Of a stretch of DNA of 40,879 nucleotides, positions 17,094-26,394 are shown in pieces (within the stretch, counting starts at the first letter, position 1; each line of letters opens with the position of its first letter). The notes beneath the pieces were generated by a model, which saw only the letters and a program-made list of their open reading frames with translations, ran no database searches and had not been told where the DNA came from. The DNA is from Lactiplantibacillus fabifermentans DSM 21115. Lineage in GTDB: Bacteria; Bacillota; Bacilli; Lactobacillales; Lactobacillaceae. Location of the stretch: the NCBI RefSeq assembly GCF_000498955.2, contig NZ_AYGX02000134.1, forward strand, positions 1 to 40,879, written 5' to 3'. The translations under genes and the position numbers were made by a program.

Positions 17094-17975
17094 TCACTCC
17101 AAAGTCAGCAAATAACAGAACAATAAATCATCCACATTTTTCAAATTAAAGCCGGTCGCTTCTTGAAATTTCCGAATGCGGTACTGTAATGTATTGCGGT
17201 GTACATAGAGTTTCTTCGCGGTTATGCTGACGTTGCCCCCATTTTGGTATAGGTTAGTTATCGTCGCTTGAGCATCTGGAATAGCGAGCAACTCGTGTTT
17301 ACTTTTAACAATCAAAGGATTCTGACTCAGTTGCCGTTCAAAGCAATACTTCAAAATGCTGTTTGAGATAGAAAACACCCGCCGTCCGGTACTTTGCTGC
17401 ACTTGAAACTGAAACAACTCTCGTTCCTTTGTAAAGACCGCCGCTAAAGCATCATCATCATGCCAATATTGGCCGACATAGAGCTTAGAACTGCATGAAA
17501 AATCTGTGTCTAATGTCTGGCTAATCCCCAGAAAGTCTTCACTTTCAAAGGTTTTACTAGTCTGCTGTTCAATTGCAATCGCATGCTCACGGCTAATCAT
17601 AAATACGTCTAATAACGGCTGCTCGAACATCGATTTAAAAGCTTCCAACCATTTTGTTGGTGCAATTGCGGGATCATGATTAATAATTTGCACTTGAATA
17701 ATTCGTAACGGCTTTTCTATCGTCTCCTTAGTAGTAGCTTTTTCACCCAAAAACAACCGCCGAAACCACCGGTGACCGTTAGCTAACAATGTTTTATCGT
17801 TACTTTGATCACCGACAACTAGCCGTAATAACTCAATTTCGCGGGTAGTTAACTCTGCCGCTGGTAACACCAACCATTGATTACCATACGGAAAGTTTAA
17901 GTACCGTTCATCATCAATCGGCGTTTTTTGATACTTAGCTGCTGGGAAGATCGCCTTGATTTGTCCAATTTCCAT
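17094..17975 (-). CDS. PucR/CdaR-like transcriptional regulator
   Basis: A 293-residue protein whose C-terminus (about 235-293) is the PucR-type helix-turn-helix: ITAKKLYVHRNTLQYRIRKF and then NVDDLLFCYLLTLE. The N-terminal 230 residues match no domain I recognise and probably sense a ligand. AGGAAAGGTG precedes the ATG. It sits between the ABC uptake operon and the divergent ATPase gene, with about 150 bases to the latter, so it likely controls one or both. Ligand and direction of control are unknown. Confidence 0.78.
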   Translation of the reverse strand: MEIGQIKAIFPAAKYQKTPIDDERYLNFPYGNQWLVLPAAELTTREIELLRLVVGDQSNDKTLLANGHRWFRRLFLGEKATTKETIEKPLRIIQVQIINHDPAIAPTKWLEAFKSMFEQPLLDVFMISREHAIAIEQQTSKTFESEDFLGISQTLDTDFSCSSKLYVGQYWHDDDALAAVFTKERELFQFQVQQSTGRRVFSISNSILKYCFERQLSQNPLIVKSKHELLAIPDAQATITNLYQNGGNVSITAKKLYVHRNTLQYRIRKFQEATGFNLKNVDDLLFCYLLTLE

Positions 17976-18070
17976 CGATATTCACACCTTTCCTAAGTAA
18001 AATTTTAGTAATACTTTTGTGCAAACTGACAAAATAGTTTTACCTCTTTTGTTCAAGATTAGCATATTTT

Positions 18071-18093
18071 TGTATGCGCTTCCAATCTATAAT
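18071..18093 (+). promoter_or_regulatory. Upstream signals of the ABC ATPase gene
   Basis: A perfect TATAAT lies at 18088-18093, with no convincing -35. TGTATGCGCTTCCA at 18071-18084 resembles a cre box with two deviations from consensus, right where the -35/spacer would be. Confidence 0.45.
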
Positions 18094-18128
18094 TAATTTT
18101 GAACTTAAATATTGAGGACGTGAATAAA

Positions 18129-19247
18129 ATGGCTGAAGTTAAACTTGAACATATTTATAAAAAATACGATAACGCAAATGACTATTCTGTAACTGATTTT
18201 AATTTAGATATCAAAGACAAGGAATTCATCGTTTTCGTTGGGCCTTCTGGCTGTGGTAAGTCAACCACCTTACGAATGATTGCTGGTTTGGAAGACATTT
18301 CCAAAGGTGACTTAATCATCAATGGTAAGAAATGTAATAAATTGCCACCAAAGGAACGGGAAATTGCGATGGTCTTCCAAAACTATGCTTTATACCCACA
18401 TATGACCGTCTATGGAAACATGGCTTTCGGCTTGAAGATTCAAAAGAAGAGCAAAGAAGACATTGATAAGCGTGTTAAACACGCCGCCGACATTTTAGGC
18501 TTAACGGAATACTTAAAACGTAAACCAGCTGCCTTATCTGGTGGTCAACGACAACGGGTTGCGCTAGGCCGGGCTATCGTACGTGATGCACCAATCTTTT
18601 TAATGGATGAACCTTTATCTAACTTGGATGCCAAGTTACGGGTTTCCATGCGGGCCCAAATTGCTAAGCTACACCAAGAACTCGATACAACTACCATCTA
18701 CGTTACTCATGATCAAACTGAAGCCATGACGATGGCCGATCGCATCGTGGTTATGCGTGATGGGAAGGTCCAACAAGTTGGGACTCCTGCGGAAGTTTAT
18801 GACAAACCAGCTAATGTCTTCGTCGGTGGTTTTATTGGCGCACCCGCTATGAACTTCTTCAATGTTCATTTGACTGACGGTAAGATTACTGATGACAAAG
18901 ATGGCTTTAGCTTAGCTATTCCAGAAGGTCGTCTTAAATCCTTAATCGAAGCCGGCTATGACGACAAAGACTTCATCTTAGGCATTCGTCCTGAAGACAT
19001 TCATACTGAAAATGCCTTCTTAGAAACCTTCCCTGAAAACGTCGTTCATGCTGAAATCGTTGTTTCTGAATTATTAGGGGCTGAATCACAACTTTATAGT
19101 AAAGTTGGTAACACTGAATTCGTTTCTAAAGTTAATGCTCGAGACTTCGAAAACCCTGGTACTCACATGGACATGGGCTTTGACTTAAACAAAGCACACT
19201 TCTTCGACCCCAAGACTGAATTAGCGATTGATAACAATATCGAATAA
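18129..19247 (+). CDS. msmK: Carbohydrate ABC transporter ATPase (MsmK/UgpC/MalK type)
   Basis: The ATP-hydrolysing subunit that powers sugar ABC importers, 372 residues. Walker A GPSGCGKST is at 38-46, signature LSGGQ at 136-140, Walker B IFLMDEP near 156-162, and the switch His is in YVTHDQTEA. The last 130 residues form the MalK-type regulatory domain (FILGIRPEDIH). I start at ATG 18129 with GAGGA upstream; the in-frame codon at 18099 overlaps the promoter. It stands apart from its permeases, transcribed away from them, so it may also serve other importers, as MsmK-type ATPases do elsewhere. Confidence 0.93.
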   Translation: MAEVKLEHIYKKYDNANDYSVTDFNLDIKDKEFIVFVGPSGCGKSTTLRMIAGLEDISKGDLIINGKKCNKLPPKEREIAMVFQNYALYPHMTVYGNMAFGLKIQKKSKEDIDKRVKHAADILGLTEYLKRKPAALSGGQRQRVALGRAIVRDAPIFLMDEPLSNLDAKLRVSMRAQIAKLHQELDTTTIYVTHDQTEAMTMADRIVVMRDGKVQQVGTPAEVYDKPANVFVGGFIGAPAMNFFNVHLTDGKITDDKDGFSLAIPEGRLKSLIEAGYDDKDFILGIRPEDIHTENAFLETFPENVVHAEIVVSELLGAESQLYSKVGNTEFVSKVNARDFENPGTHMDMGFDLNKAHFFDPKTELAIDNNIE

Positions 19248-19273
19248 TTTCAATTAGTCCTCCTCCTTTTATA

Positions 19274-19326
19274 AAAATAGCCCACCAATCATGATTACCT
19301 TAGAATCGTGATTGGCGGGCTATTTA
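19274..19326. terminator. Bidirectional terminator between msmK and galM
   Basis: A stem of about 20 bp with a few mismatches (19276-19296 with 19304-19324), A-rich before and T-rich after, serving the two converging genes. Confidence 0.9.
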
Positions 19327-19328
19327 GT

Positions 19329-20357
19329 TTATTTTAAGGACTCATATTGATAACTAATCGTATGTGTTACCGGTGCATCGGGCCACAACACGATTTTGCC
19401 AAAACCAGGATGATGGATAGCGTCTGGTAAGGTCTGCGCTTCGGTGGCCAAAGCATTATAGCGGTGGGCGGCCTCATTTTCGGCATTGAACGGATCAGCC
19501 GTATAGATCACCATGCTATTACGCTTAGAATAAATTTTAACTTGTCGTTGGCCGCTTGTATCGCCAACGATGGCCACCGGTTGATCAGCCGCAGCGGTGA
19601 CTTCATAGGCATCATCGAATTCAACACCACCCGTGGTGTTCGCCAGATTATCGAGTGCGGTTTGCACACACTGTGGGTGGCGGAAATCATAAGCCGTTTG
19701 GTCGACTGCCACTTTTTCGCCCGTCGGCACCTTTTCTTGATCGACTTGTAGCCGTCGCTCACCATTGATTTGTAACCATTGCTGTTTCAGACTGGTGCGG
19801 TCATCGGTCACGTTCCAATAAACGTGGCAAGTCGGATTAAACAAGGTTGGGGCATCCGTTGCCCCCGTGTAACTGACTGTTAGGCGATTATTTTCATCCA
19901 AAGTAAACTTAATCTGCAAGTCTAAGTTACCCGGATAATGATCATCGGTCGCTAAAATACGGTGTTTTAAGATCACGCTAGCTTGGTCGCCATGATTCAC
20001 CACTTCCCCACTGAAATCGAGGGTATTGAAACCATGGTAGCCACCATGTAGCGAATGGTGCTGCTCATTCATATCGATTTGATGGTGGCGCCCATCAATC
20101 GTAAAACCGGCGCCACCAATACGCCCTGCCACCCGACCGATACTTTGACACAGGCTCAACCCGATGCGCCGATAATCCGCAATACTAGGCAAACTCCAAA
20201 TTAAGGAGCGTTCAACACCGTGTTCACAGACGACGAACTCTTGTAAAATCCCCCCATGGCTTAACACGGAGACCCGTGTTTGCTGCGTATTGATTAACGT
20301 ATAACGCATCACCGTTGTTTCACCAAGTTGATCAAAAACACTAACTTTTGTTTTCAT
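19329..20357 (-). CDS. galM: Aldose 1-epimerase (mutarotase)
   Basis: Interconverts alpha and beta anomers of free aldoses, supplying the isomerase with the right form of the sugar. The 342 residues contain the catalytic His in NEQHHSLHGGYHGF and a second in NPTCHVYWN, with the likely Glu in the C-terminal HHPGFGKIVLWPD region nearby. AGAGGTG precedes the ATG. It follows the acetyltransferase by ten bases and is the last gene of the arabinose operon, so arabinose is its likely physiological substrate, although the family acts on galactose and glucose too. Confidence 0.9.
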   Translation of the reverse strand: MKTKVSVFDQLGETTVMRYTLINTQQTRVSVLSHGGILQEFVVCEHGVERSLIWSLPSIADYRRIGLSLCQSIGRVAGRIGGAGFTIDGRHHQIDMNEQHHSLHGGYHGFNTLDFSGEVVNHGDQASVILKHRILATDDHYPGNLDLQIKFTLDENNRLTVSYTGATDAPTLFNPTCHVYWNVTDDRTSLKQQWLQINGERRLQVDQEKVPTGEKVAVDQTAYDFRHPQCVQTALDNLANTTGGVEFDDAYEVTAAADQPVAIVGDTSGQRQVKIYSKRNSMVIYTADPFNAENEAAHRYNALATEAQTLPDAIHHPGFGKIVLWPDAPVTHTISYQYESLK

Positions 20358-20367
20358 TTTGCACCTC

Positions 20368-20940
20368 TCACAATGTCGGCGTTAACGTCTTAACGACGCG
20401 CGCCGGATTTCCAGCAATCACGACATTATCACCAAATGAATCTACGACTACGCTGCCGGCACCCACCACGACGTTATTACCTAACGTAACGCCTGGGCAA
20501 ATAACTGCACCGCCGCCAACCCATACATCATCGCCTAAAGTTACTGGCTTACCAATCCCCTGGGCGCCATTGCGACGTTGCGCCGGTTCGAGCGGATGGT
20601 TGACCGAATAGATTTGAACCCGCGGTCCTAATAAACAATGTTTGCCAATTGTAATTGGGGCAACGTCCAACATCACACAATCATAGTTGGCAAAAAAATC
20701 TTCGCCCACATGAATGTTGTAGCCATAGTCACACCGAAAAGTCGGATGGACACTGCAACTTAGGCCGGTGGACCCGAATAACTGTTTAATAAGTTGTTCA
20801 CTCACAGTTGGATCTGTTTCTCCTAAGGCATTAAAGGCTTCGACTTGTTGGCGCGTCGCCGCTCGTTCAGCCACTAGCTCTGCATCGTACACGTCGAATT
20901 GTTCCCCCGCTAACATTTTTGCTTTCTCACTTTTGATCAT
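20368..20940 (-). CDS. Sugar O-acetyltransferase (maltose/galactoside acetyltransferase family)
   Basis: Transfers acetyl from acetyl-CoA to a sugar hydroxyl. The 190 residues begin with the Mac domain (EKAKMLAGEQFDVYDAEL) and continue as a left-handed beta-helix of hexapeptide repeats (GDDVWVGGGAVICPGVTL, GAGSVVVDS, IAGNPARVV). The catalytic His is in YSVNHPLEP. It lies between araA and galM, behind a terminator-like hairpin that should lower its expression. The role may be detoxifying non-metabolised sugars, as proposed for LacA-type enzymes; this is inference. Confidence 0.88.
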   Translation of the reverse strand: MIKSEKAKMLAGEQFDVYDAELVAERAATRQQVEAFNALGETDPTVSEQLIKQLFGSTGLSCSVHPTFRCDYGYNIHVGEDFFANYDCVMLDVAPITIGKHCLLGPRVQIYSVNHPLEPAQRRNGAQGIGKPVTLGDDVWVGGGAVICPGVTLGNNVVVGAGSVVVDSFGDNVVIAGNPARVVKTLTPTL

Positions 20941-20960
20941 GACCGCCAGTCCTTTCAGGA

Positions 20961-20996
20961 TAAAAAAGAGGTTAGAATCACCAAGACCCTAACCTC
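20961..20996 (-). terminator. Terminator-like hairpin between araA and the acetyltransferase
   Basis: Stem GAGGTTAG / CTAACCTC (20968-20975 with 20989-20996) is followed on the minus strand by six T. It looks like a partial terminator limiting transcription into the two downstream accessory genes. Confidence 0.75.
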
Positions 20997-21018
20997 CACC
21001 GTTATTCAATCTGCTAGA

Positions 21019-22440
21019 TTAAATCCGTGCTGATTTAATTTGGAACATTGTTGCCAGGTCTTCTAATTGTTCGCCGGTTAAAGCAAAGGATAAGACCGTA
21101 TGATGGCCGCCGCCTTGCTTCATCCAAGCTAAGGCGCCTGCTTTCAAGCCAACTTTTGGTGTCCAAAGTTGCTTGGCAACTGGTAATTTTGGTGTTTCAG
21201 CTTCTGGTTTGTGCGCCGCAACATCGTAACTGATCAATTTGAAGCCGTCACGGAAGTCTGAAACCGTGGCATCAATCGCATCACCTTCAGAGCCGGTAAA
21301 GACTAAGCGGGCTGGATCGGCTTTACCACCAATATCCAATGGGTGGACTTCGACCCGTGGCTTGTCGCTAGCAATCGATGGGTCAACTTCCAACATATGG
21401 GAACCCAAAATGGCTTCATGACCTTTACGCAAGTCCAACGTGTAGTCTTCCATGAAGGCGGTTTGCTTGTTATGGGCCATAATCTTCAATAGGCGGCCTA
21501 ACGCTGCGGTCTTCCAGTCACCTTCAGCCCCGAAACCATAGCCGTCACGCATCAATAATTGTGCCGCTAAGCCAGGAAGTTGTTCCATGCCCCAGAGATC
21601 TTCAAAGTTGGTCGTAAAGGCCGTATAACCCCCACGGTCCAAGAAACGTTTGATACCTAAGTATTGTTGTAATTGTACGCGAACTGAATGTTCGTACTTA
21701 TCCGCGGCGTTATCACCTTGAACCAAGGTGTACTTTTGCTTCAAGTCGGCATATTCCGCGTCGACATCTGCGTCACTTACTTGGTTGATTTCAGCAACTA
21801 GATCACCAATGCCGTAATAATCAACGGTCCAGCCCATGTCGATTTGTGCTTCGACCTTGTCACCTTCAGTAACGGCCACATTACGCATCGTATCGCCAAA
21901 ACGGCAAACCTTTAACTTGAAGCTTTCGTTATAAGTAACGGCAACATCTTCCCAACGGGCAATTTCAGCTTGGACTTCTTCGTCGCCCCAGTAGCCATAA
22001 ACAATCTTATTGTTAACGTGTAAACGGGCGTTAATATAAGCATATTCACGATCACCGTGTGCACTTTGATTCAAGTTCATGTAATCGAAATCAATATCCG
22101 CATATGGAATATTATTCAAGAATTGGGTTGCTAAATGTAGGAGTGGCTTTTGTAATAATTTCGCCCCGCGAATCCAGTTTTTAGCTGGTGAGAACGTGTG
22201 CATCCAAGTCATGACCCCGGCAACTTTGTCGTTGTAGTTGGCTTCTTTCATGAAGTCAGTAATACTTTGGGCAGTGGTCATTACCCCTTTGAAAACAACG
22301 GGATAAGGTAACTTGCCACTAGCATTTAACTTATCAACGATTTCACTAGCATCGGCACCGACCGCTTTTAATTGTTCTTCACCATAAAGATGTTGACTAC
22401 CCGTAACGAACCAAAATTCATAATCAGAAACTTTTAACAT
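21019..22440 (-). CDS. araA: L-arabinose isomerase
   Basis: Converts L-arabinose to L-ribulose with manganese. The 473 residues start [20 protein letters not shown], the usual family opening, and include [16 protein letters not shown], the metal-site Glu in [11 protein letters not shown] and in MEDYTLDL, and the His residues in [10 protein letters not shown] and [11 protein letters not shown] start at ATG 22440: AAGGAG lies upstream, and the GTG-containing extension to 22452 overlaps this site. The upstream gene araD ends at 22462, so the genes are closely packed. Confidence 0.97.
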   Translation of the reverse strand: MLKVSDYEFWFVTGSQHLYGEEQLKAVGADASEIVDKLNASGKLPYPVVFKGVMTTAQSITDFMKEANYNDKVAGVMTWMHTFSPAKNWIRGAKLLQKPLLHLATQFLNNIPYADIDFDYMNLNQSAHGDREYAYINARLHVNNKIVYGYWGDEEVQAEIARWEDVAVTYNESFKLKVCRFGDTMRNVAVTEGDKVEAQIDMGWTVDYYGIGDLVAEINQVSDADVDAEYADLKQKYTLVQGDNAADKYEHSVRVQLQQYLGIKRFLDRGGYTAFTTNFEDLWGMEQLPGLAAQLLMRDGYGFGAEGDWKTAALGRLLKIMAHNKQTAFMEDYTLDLRKGHEAILGSHMLEVDPSIASDKPRVEVHPLDIGGKADPARLVFTGSEGDAIDATVSDFRDGFKLISYDVAAHKPEAETPKLPVAKQLWTPKVGLKAGALAWMKQGGGHHTVLSFALTGEQLEDLATMFQIKSARI

Positions 22441-22461
22441 AATTGTGCACACTCCTTAATT

Positions 22462-23190
22462 TTATTGATGTTTAGCATGATTTTGTGATTGGGCATTGGT
22501 TTGGCCGTAATACGCGCCATTACCATGTTTCCGGTAATAATGCTTATCGAGTAAGTATTGCGGTACGCGACAGTTATCCCGAGTTAATTGCAACGCGTGA
22601 TAATCCATTTCAGCCACAACCTCTAAGACCTTCGCGTTATAAACGGCCTTGTCCGGCGTCGCGCCCCACGTAAAGGGACCGTGTTGCCGAACTAATACAG
22701 CTGGCACCGCCTCGGGATCCAAGTGACGTTCATTGAAAGTTCGCACAATGACTTTACCCGTATTTTCTTCATACGCATTTTCGATTTCAGCTTGCGTCAA
22801 GGCATCTGAAACCGGAACGTCGCCATAAAAGGTATCGGCATGCGTCGTGCCCAGTGCCGGAACGTCAATCCCCGCTTCAGCAAACGAAACCGCCCATGGT
22901 GAATGGGTATGCACGATGCCACCAATCGTTGGAAATTCGTTGTAGAGCACCGTGTGGGTGGGGGTATCACTAGAAGGATTCAGATTCCCCTCAACGACTT
23001 CACCTTTTAAATTCACGACGACCATGTCGCTAGGTTTTAAATCGCCATAATCCACGCCAGAGGGCTTAATGACGAACAACCCTTGATCGCGATCGATACC
23101 GGAGACATTGCCCCAGGTAAAGGTCACCAGATCCAATTGCGGTAACCGCATATTGGCGTCATACACTTCTTGTTTTAACTTATCTAACAT
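22462..23190 (-). CDS. araD: L-ribulose-5-phosphate 4-epimerase
   Basis: Class II aldolase-type zinc epimerase making D-xylulose-5-phosphate, the point where arabinose and xylose use meet. The 242 residues show zinc ligands in GGIVHTHSPWAV and in LVRQHGPFTWG, the phosphate-binding GNVSGIDRD and KPSGVDY, and the catalytic Asp in HADTFYGD. I start at ATG 23190 with AGAGGG before it, which leaves a 13-base gap to araB; the longer frame from 23223 would overlap araB with no ribosome site. Confidence 0.97.
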   Translation of the reverse strand: MLDKLKQEVYDANMRLPQLDLVTFTWGNVSGIDRDQGLFVIKPSGVDYGDLKPSDMVVVNLKGEVVEGNLNPSSDTPTHTVLYNEFPTIGGIVHTHSPWAVSFAEAGIDVPALGTTHADTFYGDVPVSDALTQAEIENAYEENTGKVIVRTFNERHLDPEAVPAVLVRQHGPFTWGATPDKAVYNAKVLEVVAEMDYHALQLTRDNCRVPQYLLDKHYYRKHGNGAYYGQTNAQSQNHAKHQ

Positions 23191-23203
23191 AACTGTCCCT
23201 CTT

Positions 23204-24808
23204 TTATGACTTGACCGTTTCACCAGCCAAGGCTTCTAATTGCAAACTTTGTTGATAATTTTTAATGAATTGCTGATAACCGGCAACGCCTTCAGGTTCA
23301 GGATTGAGGGTCATCGTTTCTGGATTGACGAACACGTCACGATCCAAGAAGTCAGCTAAGTTATCACCAATTTGATGACGACTGGCGTAAATCGCTAAGA
23401 CCGCCATCCCCCATGGACCACCTTCACTAGCCGTACTCATGACGGTAATCGGAATATTCAGTGCATTAGCTAACACTTGTTGTTCAATGACCGGTGTCCG
23501 GAATAACCCGCCTTGTGCAATCATGACATTCGTCTTGATTTTTTCCTGATTGACTAAGATGTCCATCCCAATTTTTAAAGGGGCAAACGCCGCATATAAC
23601 TGCGATTGAATGAAGTTTGGCAAGGTAAACTTGCTATTTTCACCACGGACGAACAGTGGCCGACCAGTCTTGATCTTCGTAATATTTTCACCGGATTGAT
23701 AGCTATAATTGACCAGATTGCCGGCGTCCGGATCAGCCTTAGTTGATACTAAGAACAAGGTTTCATATAATTGGTCCGGTTTTAAATTCACGCCTAACCG
23801 TTGGGCGAATGCGTTGAAAATACCGCTCCAAGCATTGATATCGGATGAACAATTGTTAACATGGACCATTGCTACCGGTGCGCCAGCTGGCGTCGTCACA
23901 ATATCAATATCCCGATAAACTTGGCTCAACGGTTGATCCAAGACATTCATGGAGAAAGCCGACGTCCCGACGGAGATATTCCCAGTTCGTGGCCGGACAC
24001 TATTGGTGGCGACCATCCCGGTACCCGCATCGCCCTCAGGAGGTGCCATAACGCTTCCGGGGGCTAATTGCCCACTTGGATCAAGTAACGCTGCCCCGGC
24101 GGCAGTCAAATGGCCAGCAACCGTTCCGGCTGGTAATGGCTTAGGTAAGATATCGGTAATGCGCCAAGGATTAGCTTGGACATTCGTCAACGAATTGAAC
24201 TTCGTCAGCATCGTTTCGTCATAAGTCCCCGTAGTTTCATCAATCGGGAAGACCCCGGACGCATCGCCAACGCCTAAAACTTTTTCACCGGATAGTTGCC
24301 AGTGAACGTAGCCGGCCAACGTCGTTAAATAATCAATGTCCGTCACATGTGATTCCTCGTTTAAAATTGCTTGGTATAAATGCGCGATACTCCAACGTTG
24401 TGGAATATTAAAACCAAATAACGCAGTTAACGCATCCGCAGCGGTTTCAGTCATGTTATTGCGCCAAGTTCTAAATGGCACCAGTTGCTTACCCGATTGA
24501 TCAAAGACTAAGTACCCATGCATCATCGCACTAATGCCTATTGCATTGAGTTTCGTTAATTCACAGTGATATTTGCTTTGAACATCGGCCGCCATTTGTT
24601 GGTAGCTTTGTTGAATACCCGCCCAAACATCTTCGAGCGCATATGTCCAGATATTATTTTCTAACTGGTTCTCCCAAACATAACTGCCGGTCGCAATCGT
24701 TTTAAAGTCTGAGGTAACTAGGACAGCTTTGATCCGGGTCGACCCCAATTCAATCCCTAACGACACGGAACCGTTTTCAATTTCTTGTGACGTTTCAATT
24801 AAATTCAC
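23204..24808 (-). CDS. araB: L-ribulokinase, FGGY family
   Basis: Phosphorylates L-ribulose to L-ribulose-5-phosphate. The 534 residues begin with the ATP loop LGIELGSTRIKAVLV; AIGISAMMHGYLVFD and FRTWRNNMT form the substrate side, and MIAQGGLFRTPVIEQ with ASEGGPWGMAVLA the C-terminal half. It belongs to the lactobacillus-type branch rather than the E. coli AraB form. The start codon is GTG at 24808, with GGGGTG placed correctly before it, inside the last codons of the transporter gene; the two genes are one base apart. Confidence 0.94.
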   Translation of the reverse strand: MNLIETSQEIENGSVSLGIELGSTRIKAVLVTSDFKTIATGSYVWENQLENNIWTYALEDVWAGIQQSYQQMAADVQSKYHCELTKLNAIGISAMMHGYLVFDQSGKQLVPFRTWRNNMTETAADALTALFGFNIPQRWSIAHLYQAILNEESHVTDIDYLTTLAGYVHWQLSGEKVLGVGDASGVFPIDETTGTYDETMLTKFNSLTNVQANPWRITDILPKPLPAGTVAGHLTAAGAALLDPSGQLAPGSVMAPPEGDAGTGMVATNSVRPRTGNISVGTSAFSMNVLDQPLSQVYRDIDIVTTPAGAPVAMVHVNNCSSDINAWSGIFNAFAQRLGVNLKPDQLYETLFLVSTKADPDAGNLVNYSYQSGENITKIKTGRPLFVRGENSKFTLPNFIQSQLYAAFAPLKIGMDILVNQEKIKTNVMIAQGGLFRTPVIEQQVLANALNIPITVMSTASEGGPWGMAVLAIYASRHQIGDNLADFLDRDVFVNPETMTLNPEPEGVAGYQQFIKNYQQSLQLEALAGETVKS

Positions 24809-24809
24809 T

Positions 24810-26213
24810 TTAGTTCACCCCTTGATGCCGCATTGGTTGTGGCTTTTGATGTTCAGTACCTTGCGCTTCGATTTCTTCCAAGGTATGGCCCCGCGTTTCT
24901 GGCACGCAGCGGTGAATGAAGATCACGCCTAAAATACAGATGACGCCAAAGATGGCAAAGACCGCTTCTTGTGACATGGAAGCCGTCATGATTGGGAACA
25001 ATAACCCGACCACGAAGGAACCAATCCAGTTAAATGATGAGGCTACGCCGGATGCCCGGCCCCGAATGGCCAATGGGAAGATTTCTCCCACTAAGACCCA
25101 AGTTAACGGTGCCCAAGTAAAGGAGTAAAACGCGACATAGATACATAAGAAGACGACGATCATCATGGGATTCGTATTTGGTACTAAGCTATTAATGATG
25201 GATGGTAACAAGAACGATAAACCCATGACGGTCCCGCCAAGCATTAATAACGTACGACGATTGAATTTGTCCGCAATCCATAAGAAGAGCAATGAACCAA
25301 CGACCAAGATAATGCCTTGAATAATCGGCCACATTAGCGCGGAACTAGCTGAACTCCCAGTGGCTTTTTCAACAATTAACGGAATGTAGTAGAAGATGGC
25401 ATTAGCACCTTGGAATTGTTGGAAGGCCGCCACCCCAACACCAGCAATCACTAAGTAGCGATATTTGCTATCCATCAAGGTCGCTAATGACGTATTTTGA
25501 GCAGCGGTAGTTTCTTGTTTCGCAGTTGATTGAATCGTCTTGATTTCTTTTTCAACTTGATCAGCTGGCCGGATGCAAGCTAAGACGGCCCGTGCGTCAT
25601 CCAACTGATTAGACTTAACTAAGAACCGTGGTGATTCTGGCAAGCGGCTCACGCCAAGAAATAAAATAATTGCAGGAACAGCAGCTAAGCCTAACATTAA
25701 GCGCCATGCAAATTGTTCAGGTAAATTTTTAAGTAAGTAATCCATGATATATGAGAGCAACATGCCGGAAACAATCATTGTTTGATTGATTCCTGACAAC
25801 CGGCCACGCAAATGCGCCGGTGCCATTTCAGACATGTAAGCTGGCACTAATGCGGAGGCAGCTCCGACGGCTAACCCTAATAACATCCGCACGATAATTA
25901 AATAATATTCGCCGTCATTCGGTGCAAACCCTGATAGGATTGAGCCTAAGGCAAACACTAACGATGACATTAAAATCATTTTGCGGCGACCAAGTCGATC
26001 GGATAATTGGCCGGCTAACGCCCCACCAAAAATCGCGCCAAACATCACCGCCGATGTAATCCAACCAACTAACGTGGCATTCGTTAAGTTCCAATCTTGT
26101 TTCAAAAATGGTAGTGCGCCAGTCATAACCCCAATGTCATAACCGAACAAAATACCGCCAAAAGAGCCGAAAAAATAAATAAAGCCACTTGAAATCTTTT
26201 TACTTGGACTCAT
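24810..26213 (-). CDS. araP: Pentose-proton symporter, MFS sugar porter family
   Basis: Imports arabinose (possibly also xylose) with protons. The 467 residues have 12 predicted membrane segments and sugar-porter signatures: GYDIGVMTGALP, DRLGRRKM between segments 2 and 3, RMLLGLAVGAASALVPAYMSE, PESPRFL at the centre, and PETRGHTLEEIE at the C-terminus. I start at ATG 26213 with GGAGG before it. It heads the arabinose operon, downstream of two AraR-like palindromes and a cre box. As no xylose carrier is present in the xyl block, this one may serve both pentoses. Confidence 0.92.
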   Translation of the reverse strand: MSPSKKISSGFIYFFGSFGGILFGYDIGVMTGALPFLKQDWNLTNATLVGWITSAVMFGAIFGGALAGQLSDRLGRRKMILMSSLVFALGSILSGFAPNDGEYYLIIVRMLLGLAVGAASALVPAYMSEMAPAHLRGRLSGINQTMIVSGMLLSYIMDYLLKNLPEQFAWRLMLGLAAVPAIILFLGVSRLPESPRFLVKSNQLDDARAVLACIRPADQVEKEIKTIQSTAKQETTAAQNTSLATLMDSKYRYLVIAGVGVAAFQQFQGANAIFYYIPLIVEKATGSSASSALMWPIIQGIILVVGSLLFLWIADKFNRRTLLMLGGTVMGLSFLLPSIINSLVPNTNPMMIVVFLCIYVAFYSFTWAPLTWVLVGEIFPLAIRGRASGVASSFNWIGSFVVGLLFPIMTASMSQEAVFAIFGVICILGVIFIHRCVPETRGHTLEEIEAQGTEHQKPQPMRHQGVN

Positions 26214-26250
26214 CTTAAAACCTCCACATCTCAACTAAAACTCTTTTTAA

Positions 26251-26264
26251 TAAAAGCGCTTTCA
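26251..26264 (-). promoter_or_regulatory. cre box of the arabinose operon
   Basis: TGAAAGCGCTTTTA on the minus strand, a good cre match with the core palindrome AAAGCGCTTT, 38 bases before the transporter start and downstream of the AraR boxes. Confidence 0.85.
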
Positions 26265-26283
26265 ACACCATTTAAGTTACACT

Positions 26284-26299
26284 ATTCATACGCATAAAT
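26284..26299. promoter_or_regulatory. AraR operator, box 1 (imperfect)
   Basis: ATTCATACGCATAAAT differs from box 2 at two of 16 positions. The centres of the two boxes are 29 bases apart, nearly three helix turns, which would allow cooperative binding. Confidence 0.7.
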
Positions 26300-26312
26300 C
26301 AACACTCAATTT

Positions 26313-26328
26313 ATTTATACGTATAAAT
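26313..26328. promoter_or_regulatory. AraR operator, box 2 (perfect palindrome)
   Basis: ATTTATACGTATAAAT is a perfect 16-bp palindrome and differs from the Bacillus subtilis AraR consensus ATTTGTACGTACAAAT only at two symmetric positions. Confidence 0.85.
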
Positions 26329-26337
26329 TCCAAATCT

Positions 26338-26391
26338 AAAAAAACAAGCAACCGTTACAGCCCGTAGCCATGCCGTTGCTTGTAAAAAAAA
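26338..26391. terminator. Terminator behind araR
   Basis: Stem ACAAGCAAC (26344-26352) with GTTGCTTGT (26375-26383), with A/T runs on both sides; on the minus strand it ends araR before the arabinose operon promoter. Confidence 0.85.
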
Positions 26392-26394
26392 CAT

